Shown one piece after another: positions 1 through 10,814 of a DNA stretch of 64,000 nt (within the stretch, counting starts at the first letter, position 1; the number at the start of each line of letters is the position of its first letter). Made by a program: the position numbers and the translations under genes. Origin of the DNA: Blastobasis lacticolella. Taxonomy: Eukaryota; Arthropoda; Insecta; Lepidoptera; Blastobasidae. The notes under the pieces are model-generated. The model saw only the letters and a program-made list of their open reading frames with translations, had not been told where the DNA came from and did not search any database. Location of the stretch: NCBI GenBank assembly GCA_905147135.1, contig LR990058.1:17397349-17461348 (forward strand), written 5' to 3'.

Positions 1-1112
1 TGGGAGTTTTGGGAACCGATTCGGGCTCGTATTTGCACGTTTGTTTGTTGGCCTTCGGTATCCGCCCAAACTGCGATTGGATGATTACTTCTATCCGTTT
101 GATGTTACCGCCACGCTGCACTGCGGATTGCCGGCCGGCACACGCCAACGGACAATCGTTGGCCGAAACGGGTGCGCGTCACACATCGCCCGGTGTGTAC
201 GCAGCATTAGGCTCCTGGTAGTAGGCTTGAGGAGGTTGCTTTGTTTCGATAGGGGTCGCACGAGGTTATTAACCTGTTTTTTATATGATCATCAACTTGA
301 AATAGAGCTGCGCTTCAACGTAGTCGATATGGTTATTTATCTTTAAAAATTAATTTTTTTTATTAAAATTAAAATTCAATGTCCGGATAAAATGAAGTCG
401 CCAGTGCACTCTTTGAAAGCTCTACTTTAACACCCTTTCGGCTTTATACATGTATTATGAAACACCCTGTATTACAAATTACAAGCTCACTCCGCTCGCT
501 CATTCATTCAATGCACTCCAGCTTTTAAGACCTCAAACGGATAAAATGACGAGCTCGCTCCGGTCGGTCATTCATTGATCACCGCAGCTATTAAGACCCA
601 AAATGTCAAAAATTTCAAGTTCGCTTCACGCGCTCACACAATCGTTGTTCTCCCCCAGCTTTTAAAAATTAAAATTTCCGAGCTCGCTCCGCTTGCGCAT
701 TCATTTATTTATCACCCCACTAAAAAGAGCAATTTTTTTACTTAGGGCGCTCGGTTATTAAGTACCTATAATAAAAAGATACGTATAATTTTGATTTTTG
801 AGTAATATAATCTAAGAAACTTCCGGATACATCTTTGATTGTCTTTTATTACGATCAGCAACACATCATCACTCATTAATATATTACTTACCCCAGCTTT
901 CAAAACCCAAAATATCGAAAATATATCATATATAGAGATTGAACAAGAGTCTTAACCGGTGTTGGAAGAAATATTAGAACAATCTCCTTATTCCCGTCAA
1001 AATCCGCTTCATATCCCACCATCTATACCACAGATCGAACCCCGATAACTGCCTACCCCAGAGACCTAACCTTGCTTCATTCACATTGATGAGAACGTAC
1101 GTACGCCATTAG
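1..1112. other. Intron or upstream DNA of the Tudor gene
   Basis: No convincing exon is visible. The first 350 bases are moderately GC-rich and open in two plus-strand frames, but I recognise no domain. The rest is AT-rich and ends at an acceptor AG (1111-1112). It probably belongs to the intron preceding the first visible exon of the Tudor gene. Positions 475-760 hold degenerate copies of a short GAGCTCGCTCC repeat, listed separately. Confidence 0.5.
475..760. repeat. Degenerate GAGCTCGCTCCGCTCGCTC repeat array (first block)
   Basis: At least four loosely spaced units contain a core close to GAGCTCGCTCCGCTCGCTC, followed by CATTCATT, a TCACC tract, and then AGCTTTTAAGACCCAAAA. Units are 60-100 bases apart and strongly diverged. 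The same unit, including its CACCCCACTAAAA flank, recurs at about 2785-3650 in a later intron of the same gene. The family is not one I can name. Confidence 0.6.
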
Positions 1113-4100
1113 GACCCGGAAGTGTTTCCCGCGGACTGCGTGCACTACCTGGACAGCATCGGCGGCGCGTCGCTGCAGGACTGGACGGCCGGCGCCATGC
1201 TGCCGTGCGTCGTCGGCGAGGTCTACTCGCCCAGCCACTTCTGGCTGCTGCGGCTGGGAGACGACCACTACGGCGCCATGGACCGCCTCATGGACGAGAT
1301 GACGTGAGTAGCCGCCGCGGGACTGGACGGCTGAACTCGTCTAACAGCTTGTTACTAAAGCCTCCCCTCTCCCCTTTCGGCAGCGAGTACTACGAGCGCG
1401 GAGCGGGGCGTGGGCGCTGGCTGTCGGCGGGCGCGGCGCGGCTGGGCCACTACTGCGCCGCGCGCTACGAGGGCGACTGGCACCGCGCCGTCATCGTGCG
1501 ACTGCTGGACTGCGACTCCGTCAAGGTATATTACGATAGACAACCTTGTAGTGCGGGAAAATTAGACATTAATCCAGACATTTGAAATAAACTGAAAATT
1601 GGTGGAAATGTAGAGAATAGTGTTCAATATCCCAAAAGTCCGGGTTCGGTAAATTCTTTGGTTAATTTTTCTGGTCTACTACTGGAAGTGGTAATTGTCG
1701 CCTGTAACATCTACGATATAACGTGATAAATATGCAGAATCGTTTATAGAGTTTTATCGATCTGAAAGAGTACTTATCTGTACATCTAGTGTGCATTCAC
1801 TTAAAGCCCGACCAGTAATATGTGAGATCTTATGTTTTACATTGACAACGGCAAGTAACGCCATTAGGAGTTCCCTCTCGACACACTCGACAGTCCTCAC
1901 ATATTTCTAGGTCAGAAATGTAAGTTTCGGGCTGGCTCCGAACGCGGAATTCTGTTCGCCTTTTGTAACTAATTCTTTATCACTTACACCACGAAAAGCA
2001 CGAAACCACGTAGTTATTAACCACGAATGTCTTAAAACCTATCATCATATCAGCCGAAAGACGCCCACTGCTGGGTATAGGCCTAAAAGCCTATATTAGT
2101 TCCTCACCGTTGACCACCACCACCGCCCCCCACCGCCCCCCACCGCCCCCCACAGCCCCGCTTGCCCCGCTAACCGCTCCCCGCCCCCAGGTCCGGCACA
2201 TAGACTACGGCACGGTGGAGCCGTGCGCGGTGGGGCGGCTGAAGCCGCTGCCGCGGCGCTGGGCCGCGCTGCCCGCGCAGGCCGTCCGCGCCCGGCTGGC
2301 GGCCGCGCGGCCCGCCGCCCTGGGCCGCCGCTGGCCGCGCGCCGCCGCCGCACGGTTCCTGCAACTCGTGCGGGACAAGAGACTGGTCGCCAATGTCGTC
2401 GCTCGGGATTTGGAGGTGAGTCGTTGTCGTTTTCTTTTGTACCACTAGTCTTTATTGTTTATTGTTAATTGGTCTAAGTGGAAACATGGGAGAGAGGCCT
2501 TTGCCCTGCAGTGGGACAATGAAGACTCCTAAAAAACAAAGATAGCAACTCACTTTATAGAAAGCGAAATGTCCAAGATGACTAAGCAAACAAGCGGCCG
2601 GCCTGCTTGATGGTAAGCAGTCCCTGCAACCTATGGACGTTTGCAATGCCCGGGGCATCACCCCCGCGATGGCGACCCTGTAAAAACCATTTGACCCGTT
2701 TCTTGAAAAACGTGGGTGCAATAACCTCACCCTGAGCCCCGACTCTGACTCACAATCGCCAACGGTTTATAAGCCAAAAGGCAAACAATTCCAAGCTCGC
2801 TGCGCTCGCTTTATTAGTTTACTCATTCTATCAATCACTCACCAATTTTAATAAACGATATGTCAAAATTTTGCGCTACGTCGCCCGCTAATTCATTGGT
2901 CTCAGTTTTTTCATACTATTCACCAATCTTTCAAGACCCGAAATTCCAAAAAATTCCGATCCGATCAAATATTCATTTTATCAATCACCTCTTATTTACC
3001 AGCCTTTAAGGACCATAATGTTAAAAGTTGATTTGATTTAATTTAAATAAACTAAAATTAAATCGGAGAAATATTGTCCCTATTAGTCCCTATTGGTACC
3101 TAAACAAAAATGCAAAAATTTCGAACTTGGTCCGCTTGCTCATTCAGCTTTTGACCCAAAAATAAAATAAAATAAATGTCAAAGATTCGAGATCATTTAG
3201 CTCGCTCATAGGTTTTAGTTACTTTTCTTACCATTCACCAATCTTCGTTTCAGTTAATTTTCTTAATTTTCACCAAACTCGTAGCGGTCGCTTGTTCATT
3301 GATTTCCCTAAGTTGCTTTTGTAAAGATTACCCCTTGCTGTAAAATGTCGAGCTCGCTCCACTCGCTCATTAGTTCGATGATCACTTCAGGCTTTTATAA
3401 TGCAAAATGACAAATTTTCGAGCTCGCTCACGTATTTGTAAGGTATTTGTCTAAATAATACTGTAAATGATGGTAGATGCACATTTACTTAATAAACGCA
3501 GTCAGCTATCGATCTCGGCCTTTCATTGACGTCCCAGTTCACAGCTTTTAAAACCCAAAATTTCCGAGTTCACTCCGCTCGCTCATTCATTTCTTGATCA
3601 CCCCACTAAAAGGCCTATTGTTTTTTAACTTAGAGCGCTCGCTCATTGATTGATACTAATGATTTTTACTATTTGCGCCACCCTTCAACCAAATCTTGGA
3701 TCTCTGAAATCGTGTGACTACACGCGCCTGCGTGTAAGCCACACGATGCTAAGGCCGGCAAATTATCCGTTCGACCCCAACACGACATAACTAGAATCCC
3801 CCACTCACCCCTCGGTGCGTCGACAGGAGGAGGCCGTGGAGGTGGTGCTGGTGGACACGGCGACGGACGAGGACGTGACGATCGCGCGCGAGCTGGTGCG
3901 CGCCGGCTACGCGGACGCGCGCGACGACTCCGCCTTGCACGTGAGTGGCGCGGCGGCCGGGGCCGGGGCCGGGGCCGGGGGCGGGGCCGGCGGCGGCGGC
4001 GGCGGCGGGCCGGCCGCGCCCGCGAGCCGCGGCTCCGACTCGGGCTCCTCCGAGCTGGACGTGCGCTCGCTGGCGTCGGCCATCTCGCGGTTCGGCAGCG

Positions 4101-7100
4101 AGGCGTCGTCGGCGTCGCGCGTCGCCGGGCCTGCGCGGCGGCTGCCCGCGTGGCGGCCGGGCCCGGGCCGGCTGCGGCGCCTCGTCGAGCTGTCGGCCGC
4201 GGTGGCCCCGCCGCCGCCGCCGCCGCCCGCCCCGGCGCCCCCGCCTGCCCCGCCGGCGCCCGCCCCCGCCGCGGCCGCGCTGCGCCGCAAGCTGGCGATG
4301 TCGCGCGCGCTGCTGCGCCCGCCGCCGCCGCCCACCGCCTAGCCGCCGCCGCCGCCGCCGCCGCCGCGAGGAGCCCGGCCGGGCCGCAGCGCGTCGAGGT
4401 ACATCCTCCCCGAGAGTTTGCAGCTCGACGCCGTCGCCCGTCCCCCGCCCCGTCCCCCCCGTCCCGAGCCGCAGCGCGCTACCGCTTTCATGTGTATTGA
4501 CTATGCAATGCTCAGTCTAGTATATGATGATAATTTTGACAGCTCACTAATTTTTGGTCCTTGGCGCACGCCTCCGAAGTGTCGCGTTTTTTTTCGGTAA
4601 AATGTACCACGGATAATGTCGTGAGTACAAAAATATTAGTTGAATTAATATTATATGCAGCAGTGAATGTGTTACTGATGCATCTAGGAGTTATGTAGCC
4701 TCACTGATTTTGCAACGAATTTGATAAACACTAATTTAAAGTTTGACTAGCGGACTCGAAGCGGTTGTAGCGCGCTCTACGCCAATTTACATTAGTAGTT
4801 ATACCTAGAAGTAGTATGTTGATGTAGATAAAATTTAGTCAAACGTATTTCGTAAATTCAACTAGTAAATATGATAGAAAAAAGTTGTTGTTTTCAGCTG
4901 TGATTTAAATGTTATGAAAAAATAAACAGTTATACATATTTTTACAGTATATCAATGAATATTAGAAATTACCAGACCTAAATTTCTTAAATATAGGGTA
5001 ACGTATGTAAAGATTGGCACTCTAAGAAAAATTTTCACTTCATTTGTTAATTATAATTTTAGTAACATATTTATAAGTTTAAATGTATTCTTTGATTTGT
5101 TTTTATTTATGTAAAAAGACATTTATAATAAAAATGTAACGTTTTTATTAAAATAAATCGGAAAACTAAAACCATAAAAAAGTACAGTTATTGGCCACTC
5201 ATAGTACAATCATTGGCATTCTAATTACTAGTGATTGGCACATCTTTTTCCTGTTTAATTATGTCACATTTTTAATGGTAGGTGAAGGGTAGGGGGACGG
5301 TTAGCTTATGGTAAAGTAGAAGTAGGAATACATTAGGGTAGGGTAGTGGACAGTGATAGGGCAGGGGTAGAGTAGGATAGGATAGAGGTAGTACACCGGG
5401 CCAACAGTTATAAGTAAATATAAACTTGTAAATGGCTGTGTTACCCATTTATCCAACAATTTAATGTAACTTAATTTAGCTGTAAGTTTTCCTAATAAAA
5501 TAATATAAAAATATCAATTTGCCGAATATATGTTCGCGCATCTACACCTATTTGACTAATTCTTTTATGTTGGGTTTGTACTGAGCTGTTTTCAAGACTA
5601 GCTTCCTAAAATTCCTTTAAATTCGCTTTACTGACTGAAACATTATAATATATTATTATATTACATTACATTGCAATCTACATAATTTAAATTGTTTTAA
5701 ATGACACACTGAACCCGAATGTTGTGTTACCAATATGGGACTCATATTAGAACAATCTATTTTATGTACACTGTTTATTATGCAACAACATTTGTTCTGC
5801 AGGTGGACCTTACCTACAGAAATAAATAAGTAACCTCTTGAAGTAATAATCATCGTGGCGTTAATGTCCCGGTTGTGCTTTCGCGTCTGAATGTCCAGGG
5901 TCCGCCTTGGCCATGATCGAGCGAATACCTTAACCATTCGACACATTTATTTAAATACAAATTACCACTACATATTATAAAACAAAGTCCCACGCCGTGT
6001 CTGTCTGTCTGTTCGCGGTAAACTTCAAAATGCATATTATAGTAAGGAAAAGCCGAGAAACCCGCGCAAAGTAGGGGCGGATAGCTAGTTTTAATTTGAC
6101 GTATTAATTTAACGGTTTTTGAATGTTAGTTCTTCTTGGGGCTCAATTTAGATTAGAATGCTAGCACTTTACCAAATAATACATTGCGATTTAATGCTGC
6201 ATTGCAATTTATTTTTGCCATAAGACTGTAACAATAGGTTTGCCATACAGCCAATAGATTAAAATAGGTTTGAGTCGTTAGAGCGCACCATCGTAGGGTA
6301 GGTGTAGGGATGGAGTAAGGTAGGGTTAGGGTAAGATAGGGGTAAAATTGGGGTAGGGTAGAGTAGCGTAAAATAGGGGTAGAGAAGGGTAGGGTAGTTG
6401 TAGGATAGGATACCGTAGTCGCGCCGGGCTCTTTAGTATTCAATAAAATGAAACGACTAAAGGATTATAAACAAAAAGCTATATAACTAGGATTTTAATG
6501 AAATTTGGTAGTAATGTAGCCTATAGCACAGAATATTTAGGCTAATGTAGGTTGTTAATTATCTCAATATTTAATGTGATTTCCTTCGGAATTTTTCTTT
6601 TTATTTAAAACAAATCGCTAAAATGTGGAAATTTTTAGAATTCTCTCAGATAGTGCTTGCATTTGATAAGAAAGGCTTAAATGAAAAAAAAAAATTTTTT
6701 TTTCGTACATCCGCCATCTTGAATTCTGAGATTTCGGTCCAAAATCGGGAGTGCCAACATAGAAATTAATGTTTAGCAGGTCCCAATTAGTAAAACAAAA
6801 CACGTTTGGCCAATTGTTACCCAAAATGCCGCCAGAATTGTAACTCGTCGAATAATAGACAAGTTTTAAACAAAATTCATTTGTTGGATTTTAATAGTAG
6901 GTACGTATTGTTTTTTCTCAAGGACTAAAATAGATTTCAGCATTTTTAAAGATATATCAGACTGAATTAAGGTATTTAAAAGAAAAACGAATAAAATCGG
7001 ACGCTCAGTTCAGTCGCTATACTTAAAAGTCGAATTTTTAAATCACGGATTTTCCCCACATTACATTTTTTGGGACTTTTGAGATATCAATCAGGATACT

Positions 7101-9055
7101 ATTCTCTAGGTTTCCATTAATTTTCAGCTTGTTATTTCATTATCTAATTTTCCTGCACTAATAGGTCTAGCATATTCCGCTAGATTATTGTTGTAATAAA
7201 ATAAATATGTGCGGTCACTCGATGTACGCCCAGGATTATGGCATAAAGGTACACTACGGGATACCTTGACAATAACTGTAATAATTGGTACAATATCAGT
7301 ATACAGTTATTGGCACCCCCTTTAGTATAATGATTGGCAGTGCCAAGAATTCGTTGCCAAATGCTTTTATGTATTTCAAAACTATTATTTTATTCTATTC
7401 TAATTCTGACTTCTGAAATTGTTAAAACATAAAGCAACAATTCAAAAAATCCAATTGTAGTCATTGGCATAGGTGCCAATGGATTAAGACTTTAGTACAA
7501 GAAAAAAATCAGTCATTGGCACCCAATTAATTAGAGTTGAGTTACGTAAATGCTTCTAAAACCCAATTAAAATGATTCTTTATTTATTAAGCTAAACGTA
7601 GAAAGTAATTTTTGGCATGATATTCAACACAAAATTTTAATAAGATAGTTTTTAACATACACCTGGTTCTTGTTGAATTCATAAGAAACTCCATTAAACG
7701 AGCGCAATCTCCGGACGCCTCGAGTTTTTTTTTGTTTGCTGTGTAGTTAGTTATGTATGTTCGAAAATTACTAAACACAAATTATAATGATGCCAACAAA
7801 GATTTAAAAACATTTATTAATTTCCTTTAATTGGAACACTAGTTCTTAATATTTGTGTTGTAAGTTGCACGTGCCAATCACTAGTGGGGTGCCAACAATT
7901 GTATACGTTACCCTAAATTACTTTATATATTTTTGTTAAAGCACCCTAGAAAGTAAAAAACGCATCCTATATTACAAAGATGTCGTTACCCGGGCACCGA
8001 CCCAAGCTCGACCGTGTGCTGTCGTGTTGCAGAGCGGCGAGTGCTACCTGCTGCCGCGGTTCGCCGCGCTGGAGGCCGGCGCCACGCCCAACTACGCCGA
8101 GATCATCGCCTACCTGCGCGGCGGCGTGCAGCTCGACTTCGTCGACGACTACCGCCGCCACGTGCCCGCCGCGCTGCCCCCCGCCGTCGTCGCCGTCGAC
8201 CTCCCCGCGCCGCCGTCGCCGTCGCCGTCGCCCCCGCCGCCGCCGCCCGCCCGGCGCGGCCGAGGCCGCTATGAGCTGGCGCCGCGCTTCGCCAGCAAGC
8301 TGCCCGCCACGCCGGAGACGCCGCCGCGCCCGCCGACGCCCGACTCGACCCCGGCGGCGGCCCGGAATGGACCGCCGGTGCCGCAGCCCGAGCGCCCGAC
8401 GCCGGTGGTTCAGAATGTTGAATCGACCATACCGGAGACGTCCCCGGCCCAGCGACCTAGGCCGGAGACCGGCCCGGCCCAGCGAGCGACGGATGCGGCG
8501 CCCCAGCGGCCCCCGGCGGCGACGACGCAGCCGCAGCCGCAGCCGCCGCCGCCGCCGCCGCCCCCGAGGCCGGCGGACCCGCAGCGGCAGCTGTTCCGCG
8601 GCGGCGCGGGCGCTGTTCTCTCGGAAGCGGAATGTGAAATTTTCCGATTGCTGAGTCGCGTGGACGAGCGCGCCGCGCACTGGTACATGCTGGACGCTCT
8701 GAAGCGCGCGCCGGGTGCGCCCGCGCCGCAGCCGCCGTACCTGTCGCCCGCGCCGCAGTTGTCGCACCCTCCGTACGCTCCGCAGCCGTCGCACCCCTCG
8801 CACGCGCCGCACCTGCCTCACCCGTCGCACGTGCCGCAGCTGCCGCACCCGTCGCACGCGCAGCGCCCGCCGCCCGGGCCGCACCCGGGCCCGGCGATGA
8901 TGCCGCTGCTGCCGCCGCACCTGATGTACCCGCTGCACCCAGCGCTGGCGTTCCCCGCCGCGTTCCCGCGCTACCCGCCCGCGCCCGCGCCCGCGCCGCG
9001 CCCGCTCAACCCCGAGGCGAGGGAGTTCCGGGTGCAGGCGCCGCCGGGGTTCTAG
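1113..9055 (+). CDS. Extended Tudor-domain protein, TDRD5/Tejas-like (5' partial, spliced)
   Basis: Five exons join in frame: 1113-1303, 1384-1525, 2191-2415, 3827-3940 and 8033-9055. All have GT/AG borders (donors GTGAGT, GTATAT, GTGAGT, GTGAGT). They give 564 visible residues. Residues 1-210 form an extended Tudor module: an SN-like flank with AMDRLMDEM and EYY, a Tudor core GHYCAARYEGDWHRAVIV then VRHIDYGT, a LPAQAVRARLAAARP segment, and VDTATDEDVTIARELV. The last two match the order seen in TDRD5. Family members bind dimethyl-arginine on PIWI proteins and act in piRNA/nuage biology of the germline; that role is inferred here. The last exon is proline-rich with His-Pro-Ser repeats (about 8750-8870). 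The N-terminal LOTUS region expected in TDRD5 would lie outside the window. TDRD7-type assignment is the main alternative. Confidence 0.78.
2038..2095 (-). repeat. LINE 3'-tail fragment
   Basis: An ATCATCATATCAGCC start followed by GCCCACTGCTGGGTATAGGCC is the reverse complement of the tail seen on the plus strand at 24515-24545 (CCAGCAGTGGGCGTC, then GGCTGATATGATGATG). This is the common 3' end of RTE-like LINEs in Lepidoptera. It lies in intron 2 of the Tudor gene. Confidence 0.6.
2485..2705 (-). repeat. LINE/SINE-type 3'-end fragments
   Basis: Two pieces lie in intron 3 of the Tudor gene. Positions 2489-2525 read GGGAGAGAGGCCTTTGCCCTG then a CAGTGG motif, like other LINE tails in this window. 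Positions 2595-2700 (CTTGATGGTAAGCAG, GACGTTTGCAATGCCC, GGCATCACC) are the reverse complement of the tail found on the plus strand at 59240-59370. Confidence 0.55.
2785..3660. repeat. Degenerate GAGCTCGCTCCGCTCGCTC repeat array (second block)
   Basis: Intron 3 holds roughly eight diverged copies of the unit seen at 475-760, for example near 2795, 3120, 3190, 3350, 3420 and 3565. Spacer phrases AGCTTTTAAAACCCAAAA and TCACCCCACTAAAA are shared between blocks. This suggests an old tandem family fragmented by divergence. Confidence 0.6.
3941..4342 (+). CDS. Possible alternative C-terminus of the Tudor gene (intron read-through)
   Basis: The reading frame of exon 4 continues past its GTGAGT donor for 133 codons to a TAG at 4340-4342. 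The extension begins with Gly/Ala repeats and then a varied stretch (SGSSELDVRSLASAISRF, GSEASSASRV). It ends in proline/alanine-rich sequence. A poly(A) signal AATAAA lies at about 4920-4925. An isoform ending here would keep the Tudor module and lose the proline-rich last exon. The alternative is that GC-rich intron sequence is open by chance, since several frames are open here. Confidence 0.3.
   Translation: MSGAAAGAGAGAGGGAGGGGGGGPAAPASRGSDSGSSELDVRSLASAISRFGSEASSASRVAGPARRLPAWRPGPGRLRRLVELSAAVAPPPPPPPAPAPPPAPPAPAPAAAALRRKLAMSRALLRPPPPPTA
4343..4993. other. AT-rich part of intron 4
   Basis: After a GC-rich stretch to about 4490 the sequence becomes AT-rich with no recognised repeat or coding segment. 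AATAAA at about 4920-4925 could serve the read-through isoform described above. Confidence 0.4.
5275..5400 (+). repeat. Degenerate GGGTA-rich block 1
   Basis: A G-rich, C-poor stretch made of variants such as TAGGGTAGGGTAG, GGGGTAGAGTAGGATAGG and AGGGGGACGG. It lies inside the TIR-bounded element in intron 4. It resembles degenerate telomere-like repeats and could form G-quadruplexes, but the units are irregular. Confidence 0.55.
5845..5945 (-). repeat. SINE body fragment
   Basis: ATAATCATCGTGGCGTTAAT, then CCGGTTGTGC, then GGTCCGCCTTGGCCATGATC, matches the minus-strand SINE body seen more fully at 53515-53700 and 61110-61440. It is nested in the intron-4 element. Confidence 0.5.
6285..6425 (+). 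repeat. Degenerate GGGTA-rich block 2
   Basis: A second G-rich block (TAGGGTAGGTGTAGGG, GGGTTAGGGTAAG, GGGGTAGGGTAGAG) about 0.9 kb from the first and on the same strand. Both flanks end near a CGGGC sequence, so the blocks may be diverged copies of one duplicated unit. Confidence 0.5.
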
Positions 9056-9553
9056 CGCACCATCACGTCTTTGCTACGTTTCAATCTTGTTTCCTGTATC
9101 TCTTAGAACGGGTCCTCAGCGGTCACCCGGCCGGAGTGACAGCAACCTAGTCTGAACGTTAGCGTTGATCTGACATATTATGACATGTCTGTTGTTTAGT
9201 TGTTTACGTTTGATTACCTCCGATATTTTGTTAATTATAATTTTAGATGTAAGGCGGTGCGTTCGCTTCGGCGCCGGACGGTTACCTCATACGAACATCG
9301 CTCGCAGATGTACGAGTGACAGTGATATTTTTGTATGTAATTTATATCCCTAGCTACACGGGCATTTCTATACTGTTATAAATAGTATATAAGTATCATT
9401 TTTAGTACTAAGAAAAACTACAAATTATGTTTGAGTAGTTTGTTTTCCCTGTAATATTTAGAAATATTAGTTGACCACTAAAAGTACCCTATTTGACATA
9501 TATTTTCTACTAGCAAGACTAAGTACTCTATGTACAACTGTTATAAAATTCGA

Positions 9554-9559
9554 AATAAA
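9554..9559 (+). terminator. Poly(A) signal AATAAA, Tudor gene
   Basis: AATAAA about 500 bases after the stop codon at 9053-9055. It is the first canonical signal in the AT-rich 3' UTR, so it is the likely cleavage signal for the full-length transcript. Confidence 0.5.
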
Positions 9560-10814
9560 AATCATTTATAAAAAAGCAACTTTACTGTTAACACAATTTG
9601 TATACTTTTGACACATCTCATGCAAACATCCTTTTGTTGTTTAATTAAAATTGTATAGGCTACAATTCCTCCCCTTAGGAGATTTCTATCTATGCCTTCC
9701 GAGCTGAACCCCGAAACCAATAAAAACCGTAATTTGTTACTTGGACCGTCCGTTTATACTACTCGATTCTACTACGGCGTCATCATCATCATCATTCTGG
9801 CCTCAAATCCCGGCTGTGGTCCCGCGCAGATTCTACCACATCGTACCCCATATTTTAATACAACCTGCCTTTCAACCATTTACTGGCGCTGGAATAAGCT
9901 GAAATTATAGTCGGTGATAATGCAATATGTTATGGTACCAGTACCGTTGAGTTACTGATAATGCAGGAGGCGGAAGGTAAGCAATAGAGTTCAGTAATAA
10001 TACCTCTTAGATTAGAGAGCAAAATAGCATTACGTACCTCGTTTGTTTGGTATTCTTCCCGTTACGTTGGTATCTAAAGTATGAAGGTGATCAGAAAAAA
10101 GCGACTAAGATCGTGGAACCGATTAGGTTCCAAAGTTACGAAACTGAAGTGGCAATGGGCAGGCAGACCACATAGCTTGCAGAACCGATTGCCAGATATC
10201 TTGCCAGTCTACATGAAGGTCGCTAACATTCCAATCTCTTTGGTATATATCACGCCCAATCGTCTTTATGATCGCTTAAAAAGGGTTAGTAACCGAAATT
10301 CCTTTTATTAAGTGGTGATTAGGATTGAACGACTGGGTATAATGGCGTGCATCGCAGGTCCATTCTATACCTGCCGGAATCAAACTCTTGTGCATCTCTT
10401 CTAACGCCATCTAGTGGAGTTTGTAATGTTGGATGAAAACAGTTTTATCCAGAGCCATAAAATGTTTAGCTAGCCACCCAAGCCAATACGTATGCCAAAA
10501 AAAAGTATTAACAAAAAACATGGCGTGCTAAACATCTAGCGTCTGTCATTATTCTTCGTTCGTCGTTTTGTTTCTGAAATTGTGATACTTTTCTATTATT
10601 CAAACTTTCGTAATTGCCACTAGAGCATGTGGTCATATAAAAGCAGACGGACACTCAATGTCACCGCCTGGAAAAGGTAAATGTCGGATAGACGACTCCC
10701 AAGTGTAGAGGAGGGTGATCGAGGCCGAGGCTGGTTGCGAGTTAGTGACGATGGTCGGAGCGCCCGTTGTAGGCGCGCCCGGAGCAGCAGCCGGCGGTAG
10801 GCGCGGCGAGTGAC
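9560..10814. other. Intergenic region and 5' region of the next gene
   Basis: Positions 10105-10175 translate on the plus strand to KVTKLKWQWAGRPH, a tiny remnant of the C-terminal part of RTE-like reverse transcriptases (usual form KWQWAGH). Apart from a CATCATCATCATCATT tract near 9781, nothing else is recognised up to about 10540. The last 270 bases become GC-rich and probably contain the promoter and 5' UTR of the gene starting at 10815; no TATA box stands out. Confidence 0.4.

Larger units (their letters stand above)
4994..7914. mobile_element. Non-autonomous DNA transposon-like element with TIRs and ATTGGCAC repeats
   Basis: The left end TAGGGTAACGTATG (4994) pairs with the right end, whose reverse complement reads TAGGGTAACGTATAC (to about 7914). 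Inside each end, and scattered within, is the motif ATTGGCAC or its complement: near 5013, 5190, 5208, 5232, 7307, 7332, 7460, 7512, 7873 and 7891. TAAAT occurs at both borders (4988-4992 and 7914-7918) and could be a target duplication, but it is short and AT-rich. No transposase frame is recognisable. The element lies wholly inside intron 4 of the Tudor gene. Subterminal repeats like these are usual in hAT, P or Mutator-type elements; the superfamily is not assigned. Confidence 0.6.

Noticed and set aside
41..346. 101-codon open frame at the window start
   Set aside because: No recognised domain, overlaps another open frame, and lies in a short GC-rich patch. It could be a transposon end but there is nothing to support a gene.
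7967..8938. Long minus-strand frame rich in arginine
   Set aside because: It is the antisense shadow of the GC-rich last exon of the Tudor gene; the composition is an artefact of codon bias on the other strand.
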